DNA of 64,000 bases from Toxotes chatareus (GCA_016801885.1 CM028897.1:20712001-20776000), one strand, 5' to 3'; counted from the stretch's first letter, positions 11,681 through 29,690 are shown. Numbers and translations: made by a program. The notes: a model not told the origin generated them from the letters alone.

Positions 11681-14080
11681 GACAGAATTGTCTGGGAGGA
11701 ACACTGTGCGCTACCTATAGTATAAATAGGGCACTGCATACAACATGAAAACATTATGGCAAGGGTGAAGTACAGTGGAGGGTGGAGGCCTTATGATTTA
11801 GGCCTTTGTTGCCTCTGGGCCTGAATAGTTCAACATCATTAAGGGAAAATGAATTTCCATATTTGTGAATTCAGAGAGGTGTTTGCAGCCTCCAGAATTT
11901 CAACTCTATTTATTTACAAAGCACCAAAATCATAACAGAAGTTATCTAAGGTCACTATGTGGTCACTAATGATCACACCTCTCTTAAACAGTTTGAACAA
12001 ACACTGAACATTAAAACCTTCATGGTCTGTTTATATTCAAAATAATAAAAATTACAAAAAAAAACCTTCATGAAGGAGGATCTATTGCTGGAATAACAAT
12101 TAATAATAATAATAATAATTTGCTTCAAAGATCTGAGTCAAAGATCTGACTACTTCATTCACCTCAGATAGTTGCATCAGTCATTGGCAGTCCTGTAAGT
12201 CACTGTGTGATTAAAATGAACCACTGATAGCTTATTGGCTATTAATAGCCTTAATAATGGGGATTGTGTGCTGTGACGTGCAGCAGAGGATAGTGAAGTG
12301 CCTGGTCAGCATCCACAGGATAGGAGGGAGGGAGGGAGGGAGATTAAACTGGTCAGTGTTTCACAGAGATCTCGACTGATTTGGTGGATTTTACCCAGAT
12401 ATTTGTTCTCACAACGCAACCATAAAAAGAAGGGATCAAAGCCACGGTTCTCTTAACTTCTTGGTCCAGTCTGACAAACTGAAACACAAATCTGGACGTG
12501 ATGAAAGAGCAACTACACGCCCATCATGTCCACAGCCATCTCTGTTCACGTCTACAAGGCTATATAATTGAGGCAATAAACAAATCTAGCTCTGTGAGTG
12601 ATAACTCACAGTATTCAACAGGTCTCCTGCAATTCAGTCATTTACTGTCATTCATTTCATTTCCTGCCTATAATGTGTGGGCAAAAACATTACAACCAGG
12701 CCTCTCAGAACATCCACTTATTCAATATTTTATCATCAGAAGACAAGATGTGAAATCCTCTTTACATGTGACCTTTTCATGAAGCAGTCTCTGACAATTT
12801 GTTGCTAGTCCGATTCATGAACAGGCGAAGGGGAGCCATGGACAGACACCAACTACAGACACAGCATGGAGTTTTTTTTTTCATTATGGTGGCAAAAAGG
12901 CTTAGAATACAAAATAGAGAAAAGAAATAGAGAGAAGAGTAATTAATGTCAGGCTGAAAAGTTCTGTTCCACTAACCTCTTGCAGTTGAAAGCCTCAGTA
13001 TAAGAGGTGTTCACTTCAACCACTGGAGATCAGCAAATATCTGATTTTCAGCTGATGTTCAGCTACTTTTTTACACTAGGCTGTGGGCTTCAGTTCCCTT
13101 CCAAGTGACTGACATGCAGCTCATTTGAAGTGAGTGTGTTCCTAATTCTGTGTGTATTATAAAGAGGTCTAAACATCCTCCTTAATGTGGCCATCTCTGG
13201 TTTAATGGCTGCATGTTTAATGGTTCCTGGGTGGATTTACAGCATATGTAGCTGTGAATCTCATGAAGTCAAAGAAGGCAAGTCTCGCTGCCCATGATTC
13301 AACTCTTCTTGGATGACTGAGAGTGGTCCCAGAGATCTCTTTAAGGATTCCCAACTCTCTGATCACCACCACCAGGAAAAAAGGAATAAATGTGGGTGAG
13401 AGGTTAAGAATGAAAAAAAAAATATATATATATATACAGATGGTGGTCTTTTTAATAGTAAATTAGTAGTAGTACATTATGAGACACTAAATGAAATATT
13501 TGATTAAGTCAAAATCATGAGATACCAAGTCAGAATTGGTATCTCATGGACCCATCTTGTGAAAATGTTTCAGCAACAGAAAAACTGCCTGCAGCTCTGA
13601 AAGGCTCATATGTCAGTGCCTTTGTTCCTCCTGCCAAATGCTGTTCATTTGTGTTTGTACAGTCCTCCCCAACTTGTTACAACAGGTACATACTGATTAG
13701 TACTGATCACAAACATACAGAGAAATTTCCAAGACAATAATACAATATTTACATACAGTACATGTAATAGCTACATAGCCTACTCCAAATATTTTTCAGT
13801 TACTCACCACCAATATCACTCCAAGAGCATTAAGGTGACATCCATGGCTTCTCTCACTCCATTGCCTTATACTGATGAAACATGGAGAGGTTGTTTGAGG
13901 TGTGGAGAAATGTAGCCGTGGCCGTGATGCTCCAACCAGGTGCCCCTTATTGCACTAGAACTTAAGAGTGCAGTGAATTACACGTCTGGCCAGATCACTT
14001 GCCCCAAACTTCAGTTCCACCTGGCTGCATTTTATTTGGAAGTAATCTTAATGAGCGTACCAGTGCCAAAATGTTTCAAG
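11681..14080. other. Intergenic DNA between slc25a23 and gps1, no gene found
   Basis: AT-rich sequence with short open frames that show no recognisable domain. It contains a GGGA run at 12323-12341 (possible G-quadruplex on the plus strand) and a short (TA)n tract near 13422-13436. Nothing else could be supported. Confidence 0.6.
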
Positions 14081-14385
14081 TATTTTGTTTTGTACTTTAA
14101 ATATCCCTACGTTTAGTTTAAGTAAGTTTAAGCAGATAAATATAGTGAATCTAGAAAATTATTCCTTATTCCACAGCAAAGAAAATGGGAAGTTAGGGTG
14201 TTTAACGGGCGCCCAGAAACCACGTCACAGTGCGTTTACACCACCGTGTGGCGAGGTGAAACTGCGCCCTCCCGCGAGCCGTAGAGACGTGCCTTTTTCT
14301 CAGACCTGGAGTCAGTTTGGCTGCTGGAGTGACCGCTGCACATCAACACCTTCATGCTATACTGTCTCTATAACGATAACGACAC

Positions 14386-14393
14386 TGACGTCA
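14386..14393 (+). promoter_or_regulatory. Perfect palindromic cAMP response element, just before the gps1 ATG
   Basis: The octamer TGACGTCA is present in full, ending 12 bases before the gps1 start codon, within the presumed promoter or 5'UTR. This is the consensus for CREB/ATF-family factors. Use in vivo is inferred. Confidence 0.55.
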
Positions 14394-14405
14394 GAAAAAA
14401 ATAAA

Positions 14406-19585
<5,180 letters not shown>

Positions 19586-19944
19586 GGAGGAAGTCCTCTT
19601 CTCAATCTGCACCTTGACCCTGCTGACAGCCAACAGACCGGAGGGGACGAATCACCTGTGCATCAACACCAACCACAACCACCTACTGTTTCTCACTGAA
19701 GACAGAAACAACACAATGTAAAGACTCTTATGTTCTCAAAGGATCTCTGTTATCCCTGATGATACAGGGAATACAACCTTTTGTTAGTCTGAAGATGTGG
19801 AGATTTGGACAAGATGGAAATGTTTTTGTTTGTTTTGGTTTTTTTTGGATGACAATTCAGCACTTCAGCTGTAAGTTACTGGTAGGAGATGCACTTTGTT
19901 CTGCTCACATGATGGAAGCCTCATTAACAGAAACAAGGTTTTAA

Positions 19945-19950
19945 AATAAA
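19945..19950 (+). terminator. gps1 poly(A) signal AATAAA
   Basis: Canonical hexamer 360 bases after the gps1 stop codon and the last feature before the convergent aldoa 3' region. Cleavage would fall near 19970. Confidence 0.7.
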
Positions 19951-20667
19951 AACGCCTACCGAAACATACACTGGGTGGTCCTCTTTCTGCGTTAGCCGTT
20001 TCCAGCGCCACGTTGTCAGTGGAATAATTCAACCAGTAGCTGGAGCTTCCTGAGGCTGAGAGTCACAGTGAACATAACCACCGAAGTGACGCTGAGAATG
20101 TATCATAATACACAATTTAAAAAAAAAATACACAAACCAATCAAAGCACAGGACATAATCAGTCGTGGGATCTTTTAATTTCGTACTTCTTTCCAGTGTT
20201 TACACTCTTAATACTGTAAATACATCACAACATCCTCTACAATGTCTCCCCTCAGCTGTTGGTTCAGTGGACAATTGAAGGCACATGTACTTTTAAAGAC
20301 AATGTCAGGAACAACAGATGAAGACAAGAGGAAGACAACACTGTAGAGGAACTCTCTGCTCTCTCTGTATGCAGGGTTTAAGTGCACAAACGCAAAATAA
20401 AGTGACAACACACTGGGGGCAACAATTTACAAGTCCAAAGTCAAACTCAATGGGAGGACAGACCTGAAGTATAGTAGTCATCTTTTCCCAAATCACAATG
20501 TTTTTCTATCATTTGGTTCTCATTGCTATTGAAATAATGTTTGAATGGTTGGCTGGTAAGTGTGATTGGGGAGATTACTGGCTCTGGGGCTTGTGATAGG
20601 AAAGAGTGGAGTGACTGGGTGGAATGGGGGTGAAGTGCGTTGAGGGGAGTTGCAGCTGCGGCAGACT

Positions 20668-23600
20668 TCAGTAGGCGTGGTTAGCCACAAACAGAGACTC
20701 CTGAGCCGCTGCTCCCTTGTCTCCGGAGGACACGTACTTGCCCAGAGCGGCCTGGCTGTTATTCTGTGGAGAAACACGAGTATTTGTTAAAATCTTTTTG
20801 GGTAGGAGTCTATCAGCATGGCACATTTTGACCTGGCAATATTTGCTCACTCTTCTTTGCAAAAACCCTTCAAATCTGTTCCAGTGCGAGGATTTCTCCT
20901 GTGCAGGAGATTGCTGTCACACGTACTACACAGCCAGTACTGGCCAGAAATTCCTGCAGCTCCTTTAATGTTGACCCTGACCTGTTTTCTTCTCGTCTTT
21001 TCATCAATTTTGGATGGACGTCCAGTTCTTTATAATGCCGCACCATATTTTCTCCACTTAATGATGACTGTCTTCACTGTGTTCCATGGTATATCTAATG
21101 CCTTGGAAATTCTTGTGTACCCTTCTCCTGACGGATACCTTTTAACAATGAGATCCACCTTCGCCATCCTCCTTTGGAAGCTCTCTGCAGACCATGGCTT
21201 TTGCTGTGAGATGTGACTAACAGAATATCAGGAAATGCCTACTAGAACAGCTGAGCTTCATTTGGGGGTTAATCAGCTGAACTAAATAAATGTCAGGTGT
21301 GTACCGACTCCTATTTAACATGAGATTTCAGTTTGTTTTTCAATTGAGTTGTACATGCTAAAGGTCACGTTAACCTCACTATGTCAAATAATGTCAAAAT
21401 AATAAAGTAGTTCCGACAGCAGCAGCCACCTTAAGGCCTTATCATTTCAGTCAGTGCTTTAGTGGTTCACTAATTTTTTTTTTTTTTTTTTTTTTCCCCT
21501 TTCTCCTCCTCCTCCCTCCTTACCAGGGCTCTCTTGATGTACTCCTCCTGACAGGCCTTGCCGTTCTCCTTCTTGCCCCCCCAGGCCTTCAGTGCTGAGG
21601 CCTGCAGTGCCCGGCCATAGGAGAAGGTGAGGGCCCAGGGCCTGTGAAGGGGACACTGGTTGATCGCGTTCAGGTTGATGCTGGCCTCCTCCTCACTCTG
21701 GCCGCCGGACAGAAAGGTCACGCCTGGGGGGGAGAAGAATGCACAGAAGGACGGTCAGGTGGAAATGAGGTGTACTTGTGATAAACCACGTGTGTTACAT
21801 ACATTCACGTGTATCTATATATATTCAATTGCATATCCTTCTATATCCATCTCACCTGGCACAGCTGGGGGTACGGTGCGACGCAGGGCGGTGACGGTGG
21901 CCATGGCAATCTCTTGAGGGCTGTACTTTTTGGAGCAGGAGTGTCCGGCGGTCACCATGTTGGGTTTGAGCAGAGTGCCCTCCAGGTAGACATGGTGGTC
22001 AGACAGAGCTTTGTAGACAGCTGCCAACACCTGAGACAGAGAGGAACACTTATCTCCATTCCCTCAGTTTCACTGATAGTGATGAAGGATGATGCTGCTG
22101 CTGCTGTTGCTCTGTCGCTGTGTGTAAGAACTGAAATGCCGTGCAGTGTTAGCACATAGCATATTGTATGTACATATAAGAGCAGATGATGATCCCCTTG
22201 AGCTGTACTTTTGTACTTAGTGCTGCTGCTAAACATACACGTTCTGTCATTTAAAACATGTTAGCATTTAGCTCCAGAGCTCCTGCAGTGGAGACAGTGG
22301 AGGTCTGTAATGTGAGTGGCAGCACGACACTATTGTAGCAGTGGAGGAAGCAGCTGAAGATGAAAATGTGCAGGAAACAAGCAGCTGGACAGTGAACACC
22401 CATGATGTCAGCTGTCAGCTCCTCCTCCTCCTCGGCTGGACCTGTCCCCGCCATCACTCACCTTCTCAGTCACATACTGGCAGCGCTGCAGGTCATGGTC
22501 ACCGTCTGGGAGAATCTCAGGCTCCACGATGGGCACGATGCCATGCTGAGAGGGAGACAGCAGGGGAGAAAGTTGGATGGTGGATGGAAGAGCACACGGC
22601 AACCAGTGTCACAACAACAGACAACAGAACTTCCTCTCTTGGGGTTGTGACTTGTGTACTAACTGTTACACAGTTAGTTGGAAGAGAACCAGATGGGGCC
22701 AACAGGGTGCTGAGTTGTGTAACAGCTGTTTGTGTTACATCACTGCATTGAGAAAGTGGGTTCTTTGACTGAGCTTTGACAGAGCTTGGAATGTAAATGT
22801 GCACAGTGTGAGTGTGAGTATGTGTAGTGTGTGTGGGCGTGTGTCTAACCATCTGGCAGATGCTGGCGTAGCGGGCCAACACGTTGGCGTTCTCCATGAT
22901 GGCCAGCTGGGACGGGGTGGTGGCGGTGATCTTTAACACACAGCGCCACTTGGCAAAGTCAGCACCGTCCTTCTTGTACTGAGCACAGCGCTCATAGAGC
23001 CCATCCAGACCTGTCAGAGACAGAGGACAGACGAGGGGGGGGCGGTGTCATTCACAAGTTTAGTTTTTTATGTATATTCTGATACTATGGCTATAAAGAG
23101 TTATATTATAATTATAAATATAATATGATCTGTGGTCCAGATCAGCTGACGGTCAGAGGAGGACAAAGAACAGGTCTGAAGTAATGTTAGCCAGGGTGGG
23201 AGTGAAAGAGAGACAGCAACAGAGAGCTAACACGTCTGCTAACACATCTGCAAATGAAACCACAGACAGACAGTAATTGCGCTAAGCTAGGCTAATATTC
23301 CCTTTCAGAAATTTCTTAGCCATCCTCACCCTTCTGACCAATCAGAGAAGGCTGAAGTCATGGGTGTTAGCTCACAGCTGTCAATCAATACATGAACACA
23401 CTTCTGTGGCCTGTACTACGAAGCAGGATCAGTTAACTTATTCAACATATCTAACCCTGACTGTGGTAAAGAGCACTTCTATACCTTGAGTGGTGGTCTC
23501 TCCATTGGTGCCGGCGAGGGGAACCACGCCCTTGTCCACCTTGATGCCCACCACCATGCCCTTCTCTTTGACCAGCTGGGAGAAGAGTTTGCCGTCGTCT

Positions 23601-24711
23601 GTCTTTTGGTAGAGCGTCTCGTGGAAGAAGATGACGCCGCCGATGCAGGGATTGACCCGGTCGTCAGCGGTGAAGAGGAGCTGGCGGTAAAGCCGCCTGT
23701 TCTCCTCTGTGTTCTCTGTGTTGATGCTCTGGAAGCGCTTGGCCATGCTTCCTGGAGATGACGGGAGAAGATTGTCACTGGGGAAGCTACTTTACAAACT
23801 GGCAAGCTGTCAAACGACAGGTTGGACATAACAACACCAATAATAATAATAATAATAAACTTTTTAAATCACCACCAAGATAAGTTAGTAATTAGTTAAG
23901 ACTAAAACTTTTTATAGCACTACCATCTAGTGGCCATTCGAAGAAATGCAGGTTAGGCCACTCGTGACTTAAAACTCATCTTTGCAAGGATGAAACTGTA
24001 AAAACGAGCGCACAAATTCTCATTAACACACACACATATTAAAGTGGTGTCTTTTTAAAAGCTCGCTGTCATCGTTTGTGTTGCGCAGCTGGAAAGTATA
24101 TGCCAATCAAATATGACACAACTGCGTTCCAACACCGAAGGAGACAGAAAATGTTGTAATGATCACATAGATGTTTTCACACATGTTGTGAAACATGTTT
24201 CCTCTGTATCTTTAAACCGAGTGCAGTGAGATACTCACTTTTTGACTCCAATGATAATATAGATATTTGAGAGTTAAAAAAAAAAAAAAAAAAGTACATT
24301 TGATAAGGAGCAGGATGTTACTCTTCCTTTCTCTGACCGATACCGATGCCTACAGCGACACCGATTCATCTTTGTATGTGCTTTTATATTTCTATATTGT
24401 AAAAAAATCAATATAGTTCCAAACATGCTGCCAATAGATCATTTCCACTGTGATTACGGGGGTTACTGAATTGGACTGTGATCATCATGGTTATAACAGA
24501 ATGAGTGTGATCCTGTTCCATGCCATTCATTCCTGCCTCCTCCTCCTCCTGTACAGGGCACACACACAGTCTGTCTGCCTGTGCCTGCTGCAGTCATACC
24601 TGTGGATTCATCAGCTGCCAGGATGCCCTTCCCAGCGGCTACGATCCTCTGAGCGATATCACTGAGCTCCTTCTTTTGCTCAGTACTCAGGAAGGGATAC
24701 GCGTGAGTCAT
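20668..24711 (-). CDS. aldoa: aldoa, fructose-bisphosphate aldolase A
   Basis: Class I aldolase; cleaves fructose-1,6-bisphosphate to dihydroxyacetone phosphate and glyceraldehyde-3-phosphate in glycolysis. Seven coding exons, minus strand: 24600-24711, 23485-23751, 22850-23010, 22462-22545, 21856-22030, 21524-21723 and 20668-20763. They sum to 364 residues, the normal length. The protein starts MTHAYPFLSTEQKKELSDIA. It contains the Schiff-base lysine segment LEGTLLKPNMVT and the phosphate-binding FLSGGQSEEEASINLNA, and ends NHAY with the conserved C-terminal tyrosine. The segments KAWGGKKENGKACQEEY and ESLFVANHAY favour the A type over C or B; which teleost duplicate it is cannot be told. 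The 267-bp exon equals mammalian exons of 212 and 55 bp joined. A transposon relic lies in the last intron. Confidence 0.93.
20775..21425 (-). mobile_element. Internally deleted Tc1/mariner transposon in the last aldoa intron
   Basis: On the minus strand one frame gives a Tc1-type helix-turn-helix region, with ISKALDIPWNTVKTVIIKW followed by RTGRPSKIDEKTRRK. The sequence then jumps, near 20900, to a tail resembling the transposase C-terminus (a form of CKEEWANIAKSKC), with the catalytic middle missing. Stops and frameshifts are present. The element is in the same orientation as aldoa and its 3' end reaches almost to the final exon at 20763. The outer end near 21425 is approximate. Confidence 0.8.
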
Positions 24712-25761
24712 GTTTGACTGTGATAGAGACAAGAAAAGAAGGAGAAAAATCAATACTGACTTATTAGTTTAATGGACACAGAAGGAGAAAATCAAACCAC
24801 ACTCTAATGAGCAAAATAGTTCACACAGTATACATTCCTACCCCCTCACCCCTACATACATACATCCATATACAAATAAAACAGAATTCAATAAAGAAAA
24901 ACGAAGTAAATATCACTTTGGGGGCACTTTGCCTTGAAGTATAAGGACATATTCATACCTGTGTATATTTGCAGTCACAAAACTACTACTATGATACTTT
25001 CTGTAACACTTTTATACTTTTACTCGAGTGTGGTTTTGTGATTTTACAAACATTTAACCTTTTTAAGCGATCAGAGTACAACTTGCAACTTAATTGAACC
25101 CCTCCTTAAAGAAGTCCTAGAATGTATTCAACGACCTAAAAACCTTCACCGTCGCCCCCTTGAAGGACTCCAGGCGCCCCTTTAATTTACAAGCAGGTAC
25201 CGGTCACAGCGACCATTTCCACCCGTGAAAACTGCGTCACGTCTGGTGAGGACTAACTGTCACAGTCTCACAGAAACTTTACCTCTAACTACTTTACGGT
25301 CCAAAACACTTGTTCCAACAGTTTCAACCGACGGACTCTTTAGAAAAAAAAAACAGCTAATCATTTTAAAAACGACATTGCCCCGCAGGTACTTCAAATA
25401 CAAGTAAAATGCTGTACATTAGTAACAGAACGTAGCAGTCTCTCGTGACGGTACTTCCGCGTCCTTGTCAAGCCATCTGAAAGACTTTGAATCATACTGG
25501 GAGTTCCCAATGATCAGTGGGCCCTAAGAAAAAAAAAAACTCAGGAAAGACGAGTTCACTTTTAAGCTACACTAATTCGCGTTATAACAGCATCAGTCAA
25601 AACAGCAAAGCTACAAAAGCTCCTCGAAAATTCAACAATAAAGACACGACAAGCTAACTCTTATAAACTCCATAGGAAATGGAAATGACTGTTATCTTCT
25701 TAGCTAATATTTTAAATTCTTGGATATATTCGTATTGGATGGAGAATAATAGAAAACTCAC

Positions 25762-25900
25762 CTGGTTGTTACTCCGGGCAGAGACAAGAGAGAGGCAGAC
25801 AGATGCAGGAAGCTGCAGTTTCAACAGGAGGGCGATGGTTACCGAGAGAAGGACGAAGAGGGCAACATCACAAGGGGGGGCGAGGACACGGCGGGCGTCC
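25762..25900 (-). promoter_or_regulatory. Probable aldoa 5'UTR exon and promoter
   Basis: A good donor (AACAACCAG followed by GTGAGT on the minus strand) lies at 25761/25762. The coding exon at 24600 has an acceptor six bases before its start codon, so an upstream noncoding exon is required. The right limit and the transcription start are guesses. Confidence 0.5.
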
Positions 25901-25999
25901 TCCAATCAGAGCTCAGCTTTCGTCAGGATTGACGCGCTGCTTCATCCAGTAGGAGGATGCTGTGGATGTGTCGTCGAGCTCTGACGGAGCTGTACGGAG

Positions 26000-27870
26000 A
26001 TGCTGAAATACGACAAAACACGTATACCCTCATCCTTGTCTTACAGGAACTGAGCAAAAATCATGCAAGACAGGTCTGAAGATGTTTTCTAGTTGCTTCA
26101 CAGGTATTCAAGAGATCTCAAATTTAACTCTAATTTCAGATTTTTACATGTGAATCTTCTTTTCCTGAAGAAAGATGACTGTGAGCAAAGTGGTACACCA
26201 TGTCCAGGTCTGGGGCAGGTTACAGGGACTATGACTGAAGATTATTGAAGGCTTTTTCTGAGTAAGATGACTGAGCCCTCTCTACAGCTAACAGCCTATA
26301 TATATCTACAGGGCCCAGCATGAGTCAGTTGACCAGCACATGCACCATTAAGCTTGTATTTTGAACCAGATTGCTCTCTGCACCTTTCTGGAGATATACT
26401 TATCCAAACGTGATGGTGCATTAAATGCATTTATTTTACCAGCTAAGGTGAAAAGCCTCACGGTGAACAGACTGATTGCTGTTGGTCTGCTCATCATCTG
26501 TTACCAGTAACACTTGCTGTGTGAGAAGTGCTTGTTGCCTGTGAGGCAAAGGTGAGGGCAACACGGTCCCAGGCCACGCAGCGCCGGGCCTACGTGAGGA
26601 TCCTCACATGCAGGATGCATGGGTGATACGTGACTAGAGCATCATCACACTAAGGAAACCCCACAGCTGCAGAGCCAGTCAACCAGAGTAGTAACATGTG
26701 GACATTGACGTACATCTCAGATACGTTGACTGTAGCACAGGTAGAGCGATCACATGCCTCAAAGTCATGATTACAAAATAAATAGGTGAACGTGACTGTC
26801 ACGTGTTCAATTGCCTCAGAATAGTCTGACAAAATCACATTCATCACATGATGAAGAATCATTGGCTGAATAAGAAATCCGTTACAGTCTGTTAAGGCCA
26901 CTCAGACAGTGTTATGCAACATAACCTCAGTGCTACTCTGAATCACTGATGCTTTTACCATTGGGGTTGTAGAGACCAGGTTTAGAGCTCACTATGCAGC
27001 ACACTGACGCACTGTGCTCTAACTCTTTCATTAAAACAGGCAAAGGTTTTACACATTACACACACATTTTTCAAACTCCACTCTTCCAGATTTCCTTCTC
27101 ACTCAGCGACTCACTGACTGACCCGCTGACTCACCTTTTCCTCCCCTGCAGGTGTCAATTCGAGTTATCTGGCCTCACATTTGTTTGGGCGGCCTCACAG
27201 TGTGGCATCTAGGACAGGTACCTCAAAGTAGATAGACCCCACCTGCAGTACTGCAGTTCATACCATTCACCAGGTTGCACTAACTGTATTCATTTGAGTT
27301 TTTATACAACCATAGTACTAAGTCCTTCCAAATTACTCCATAAAAGTTGTGAAAGTTCCACAAATTAGTAAGTAAGTAAGAGGAGTGTCCTAAAGGACAG
27401 GTACAGTATAGATAATGGGAGGTGATGAGATAACTGACAGAAGGTGTGCGGGTGGGTCTGGTTGTCAGGTGATGAGAAAAGGAGGAAAACTGCTGAAGAC
27501 AGAGGGAACGCCAGGTTCTAGAACAGCTTGAGATCCTCTTAAAAAGAAATGGTATGTTGTCCTCTTATAGGGGACATATCAGATATTAAATTGATAAGAA
27601 CAGATACTACAGTTGAGCTTGGCCAAAAGGCTGAGAAGCAATGAGGCCCAAGCGTTTGATGTCCAAATCAAGCTCTTGGTACAACTGCCACTTGTCACTG
27701 TTTGTAAGCCAGCATATCAGTGGCTGCTGCTTAGCATCTCCGCCCAAGCTGTCTGCTGTGTACTTTTCCCTTGCGCTATATACAGATGTTTGACTTTTCA
27801 CCAACTCAAAAGGATCAGCCATACGGCAAAGCCAGCCAAATTGGTGTTGCTTGAGACAAGCAAAAGGAGT
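26000..27870. other. Gene-free interval upstream of aldoa
   Basis: No open frame here has a recognisable product. Composition is unremarkable and short repeats such as AAGTAAGTAAG (about 27370) occur. This includes sequence that could hold aldoa enhancers, but nothing specific can be supported. Confidence 0.5.
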
Positions 27871-27879
27871 GAACGAAAA

Positions 27880-28430
27880 TAAACCAAAATCACTGGAAGT
27901 GTCCAGGGCCAGGGAACAAAAGTCAAACAACCAAAAATCATCCACGCAGGAGAAAAATACTTAGAAACCAAACCAAACCAAACAAAAATACAAAACGTCC
28001 TTACATGCAAACAGAGGAAACCAAGGTAAGTCCATGAGGTGGGGAAAAAATGCAAGGCACAGGTACAGGAACGAACATGGGGAAGACACAGACCCAGGTA
28101 CAGACTTGGGTATCGACACGGGCATGGACACAGATGAACTGACAAGAACACAGGGCAACGACGAGACTTAAATACCAAAGGCAATGGGCAACAGGTGAAA
28201 CCAATTAGGGCGGGGCAGACAATCACGAATGGAGTGAAACGAGACAAAGACAGGAAGTAGAAAAAGACAAGATACACAAGGGCCATGATTTCAAAATAAA
28301 ACAGGAACAGTGAACAAAACTTAACAAACTAAACAAGAATCTGAAAAGGTCAAAATGTCCACAAAAGAGATCCAAACATAACAATAGGGTTCAGAGAACA
28401 GCTCCCTTTGGGGCTAGTCATGACAGTGTC
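27880..28430. repeat. Probable fish interspersed repeat, A/C-rich
   Basis: The stretch is built of phrases I associate with a widespread teleost repeat: GACTTAAATACCAAAGGCAA, GGGCGGGGCAGACAATCACG, AGACAGGAAGTAGAAAAAGA and GTCATGACAG at the end. It reads through several open frames by composition alone. The class (non-autonomous DNA element or retroelement fragment) cannot be settled by eye. Confidence 0.45.
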
Positions 28431-28435
28431 ACATT

Positions 28436-28618
28436 CAATCAGTCAGTCAGACTTTATTTGTATGGCACTTTTCAAATACATTGTAGCAAAATAAATGAAT
28501 AACAATACAATTACATAAAAATGATAAATAACAGAATAAAGAAAATAATATAAAAGAGATCAAAGTGAAGCGTGAAACATGATACAATCAATCAATCAGT
28601 CAGACTTTATTTGTATGG
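28436..28618. repeat. Pair of short direct repeats, AATCAGTCAGACTTTATTTG type
   Basis: A unit of about 30 bases containing GTCAGACTTTATTTGTATGG occurs at 28443-28465 and again at 28596-28618, about 150 bases apart and in the same orientation. Similar TTTATTTGTATGGCACTTTT strings are common at the ends of fish SINE/LINE-derived repeats. Confidence 0.65.
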
Positions 28619-29439
28619 TCCAAAAACATATGATCTGAATCAGTCCTGCCCATTCCTGCCATCCTGGTCTCTATGGTAATATGGTCATGAAAACACAACA
28701 CACTGAACAAATGGAGGTACAAGAGAAGAGGATTTGTGTACTTACAGGTACACTTTTTACATAGGCTCCCTCAAAAGTACAGTATTGGCCTTTAGGAGGC
28801 CAGAAGTGCACCTTCTGACTAACAGAAAGGGTACAAAGTGATTAAAGAAGGTACAAATTTGTATCATTTCAACCTAAGGGTATGTGTAGCATTGAGAAAC
28901 GTGTAGCTCGTGATTTATATTATAACTATTATTAGTAATATTACGAATAGTTGGTCTACCAGTAATGGTATAAGTATAGGCATTTAGAGCTATTACTATT
29001 ATTATTATGCTTATGATTATTTGTACAAAACCTGCATTAATGTTAATTTTCAGCTCAGTGTGAAACTGTGAAGTCTTTGCTCACTTTAGGATAAACAGCT
29101 TCACTTCATCTGAAAGTTGAAGCTTTTCTTTGTCGTCATTGTAACAAAAGGTCACAAAAAGCACTCATCACTTTTAGTCAGTTCTGTAGATTTCGTCGGA
29201 CCCATTTGTCGTGGTTGTCGCACGTGCCGACAAGATGGAAGGAGACCTCCATCGCCTGTGTGAAATGCCAATAGTCCAACTCTCTCTTGGACAAGGCACA
29301 CTTTTGTTGTCTCAAAGACAGCAGCATCCCCACCAAAGCCTAACGCAGTCCCCCACTACCAGAAATCATGCAGTCGAGATTCCCACATTTGGGGAAAACA
29401 TGGACACGCATGGTTCAATCTTTACCATATTTTGAACAG

Positions 29440-29690
29440 GTGTGAGGTAGACTCAGGTTGCTGGGGGATCATGCTGTCTAGACGGGGGACACGGGGAGAG
29501 CTGAATGTCACAGGGTACCGTTCTGCTGTTTACAGCACTCCAGTATGATGTGTTGTTCTCTTATGTGACTGTCTAAAATGGACTGAATTTCTTCTGCATA
29601 TCTACCGTTCTCACTGAAATCCACATGTAGTAGACGTCCAGCTGTTTTTTTTAATTGTGTCCTAAGTCGGAACAGCCTATTACAGCCCAA
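29440..29690 (-). pseudogene. Decayed transposable-element coding fragment (HVDFSEN motif)
   Basis: On the minus strand a 60-codon frame contains LLHVDFSENGRYAEEIQS. After an apparent frameshift near 29520 another frame gives SRQHDPPAT. From memory these resemble motifs of an uncharacterised protein family encoded by fish and invertebrate transposable elements (forms of HVDFSEN-EIQS and RHDPPAIWAHL). Stops interrupt it, so it is non-functional. The family is not named with confidence. Confidence 0.4.

Noticed and set aside
14085..14405. Open frame in phase with and extending 107 codons upstream of the gps1 ATG
   Set aside because: The N-terminus MPLPVQVFN is the conserved start of CSN1. The upstream residues have no homology and cover a promoter-like region with a CRE.
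20818..21216. 132-codon plus-strand open frame in the aldoa intron
   Set aside because: It is the reverse complement of a Tc1 transposase relic. The meaningful frame is on the other strand and is broken.
27798..28286. 162-codon minus-strand open frame, hydrophobic
   Set aside because: It lies in the A/C-rich interspersed repeat. The Cys/Phe/Leu-rich translation comes from composition and has no start context or homology.
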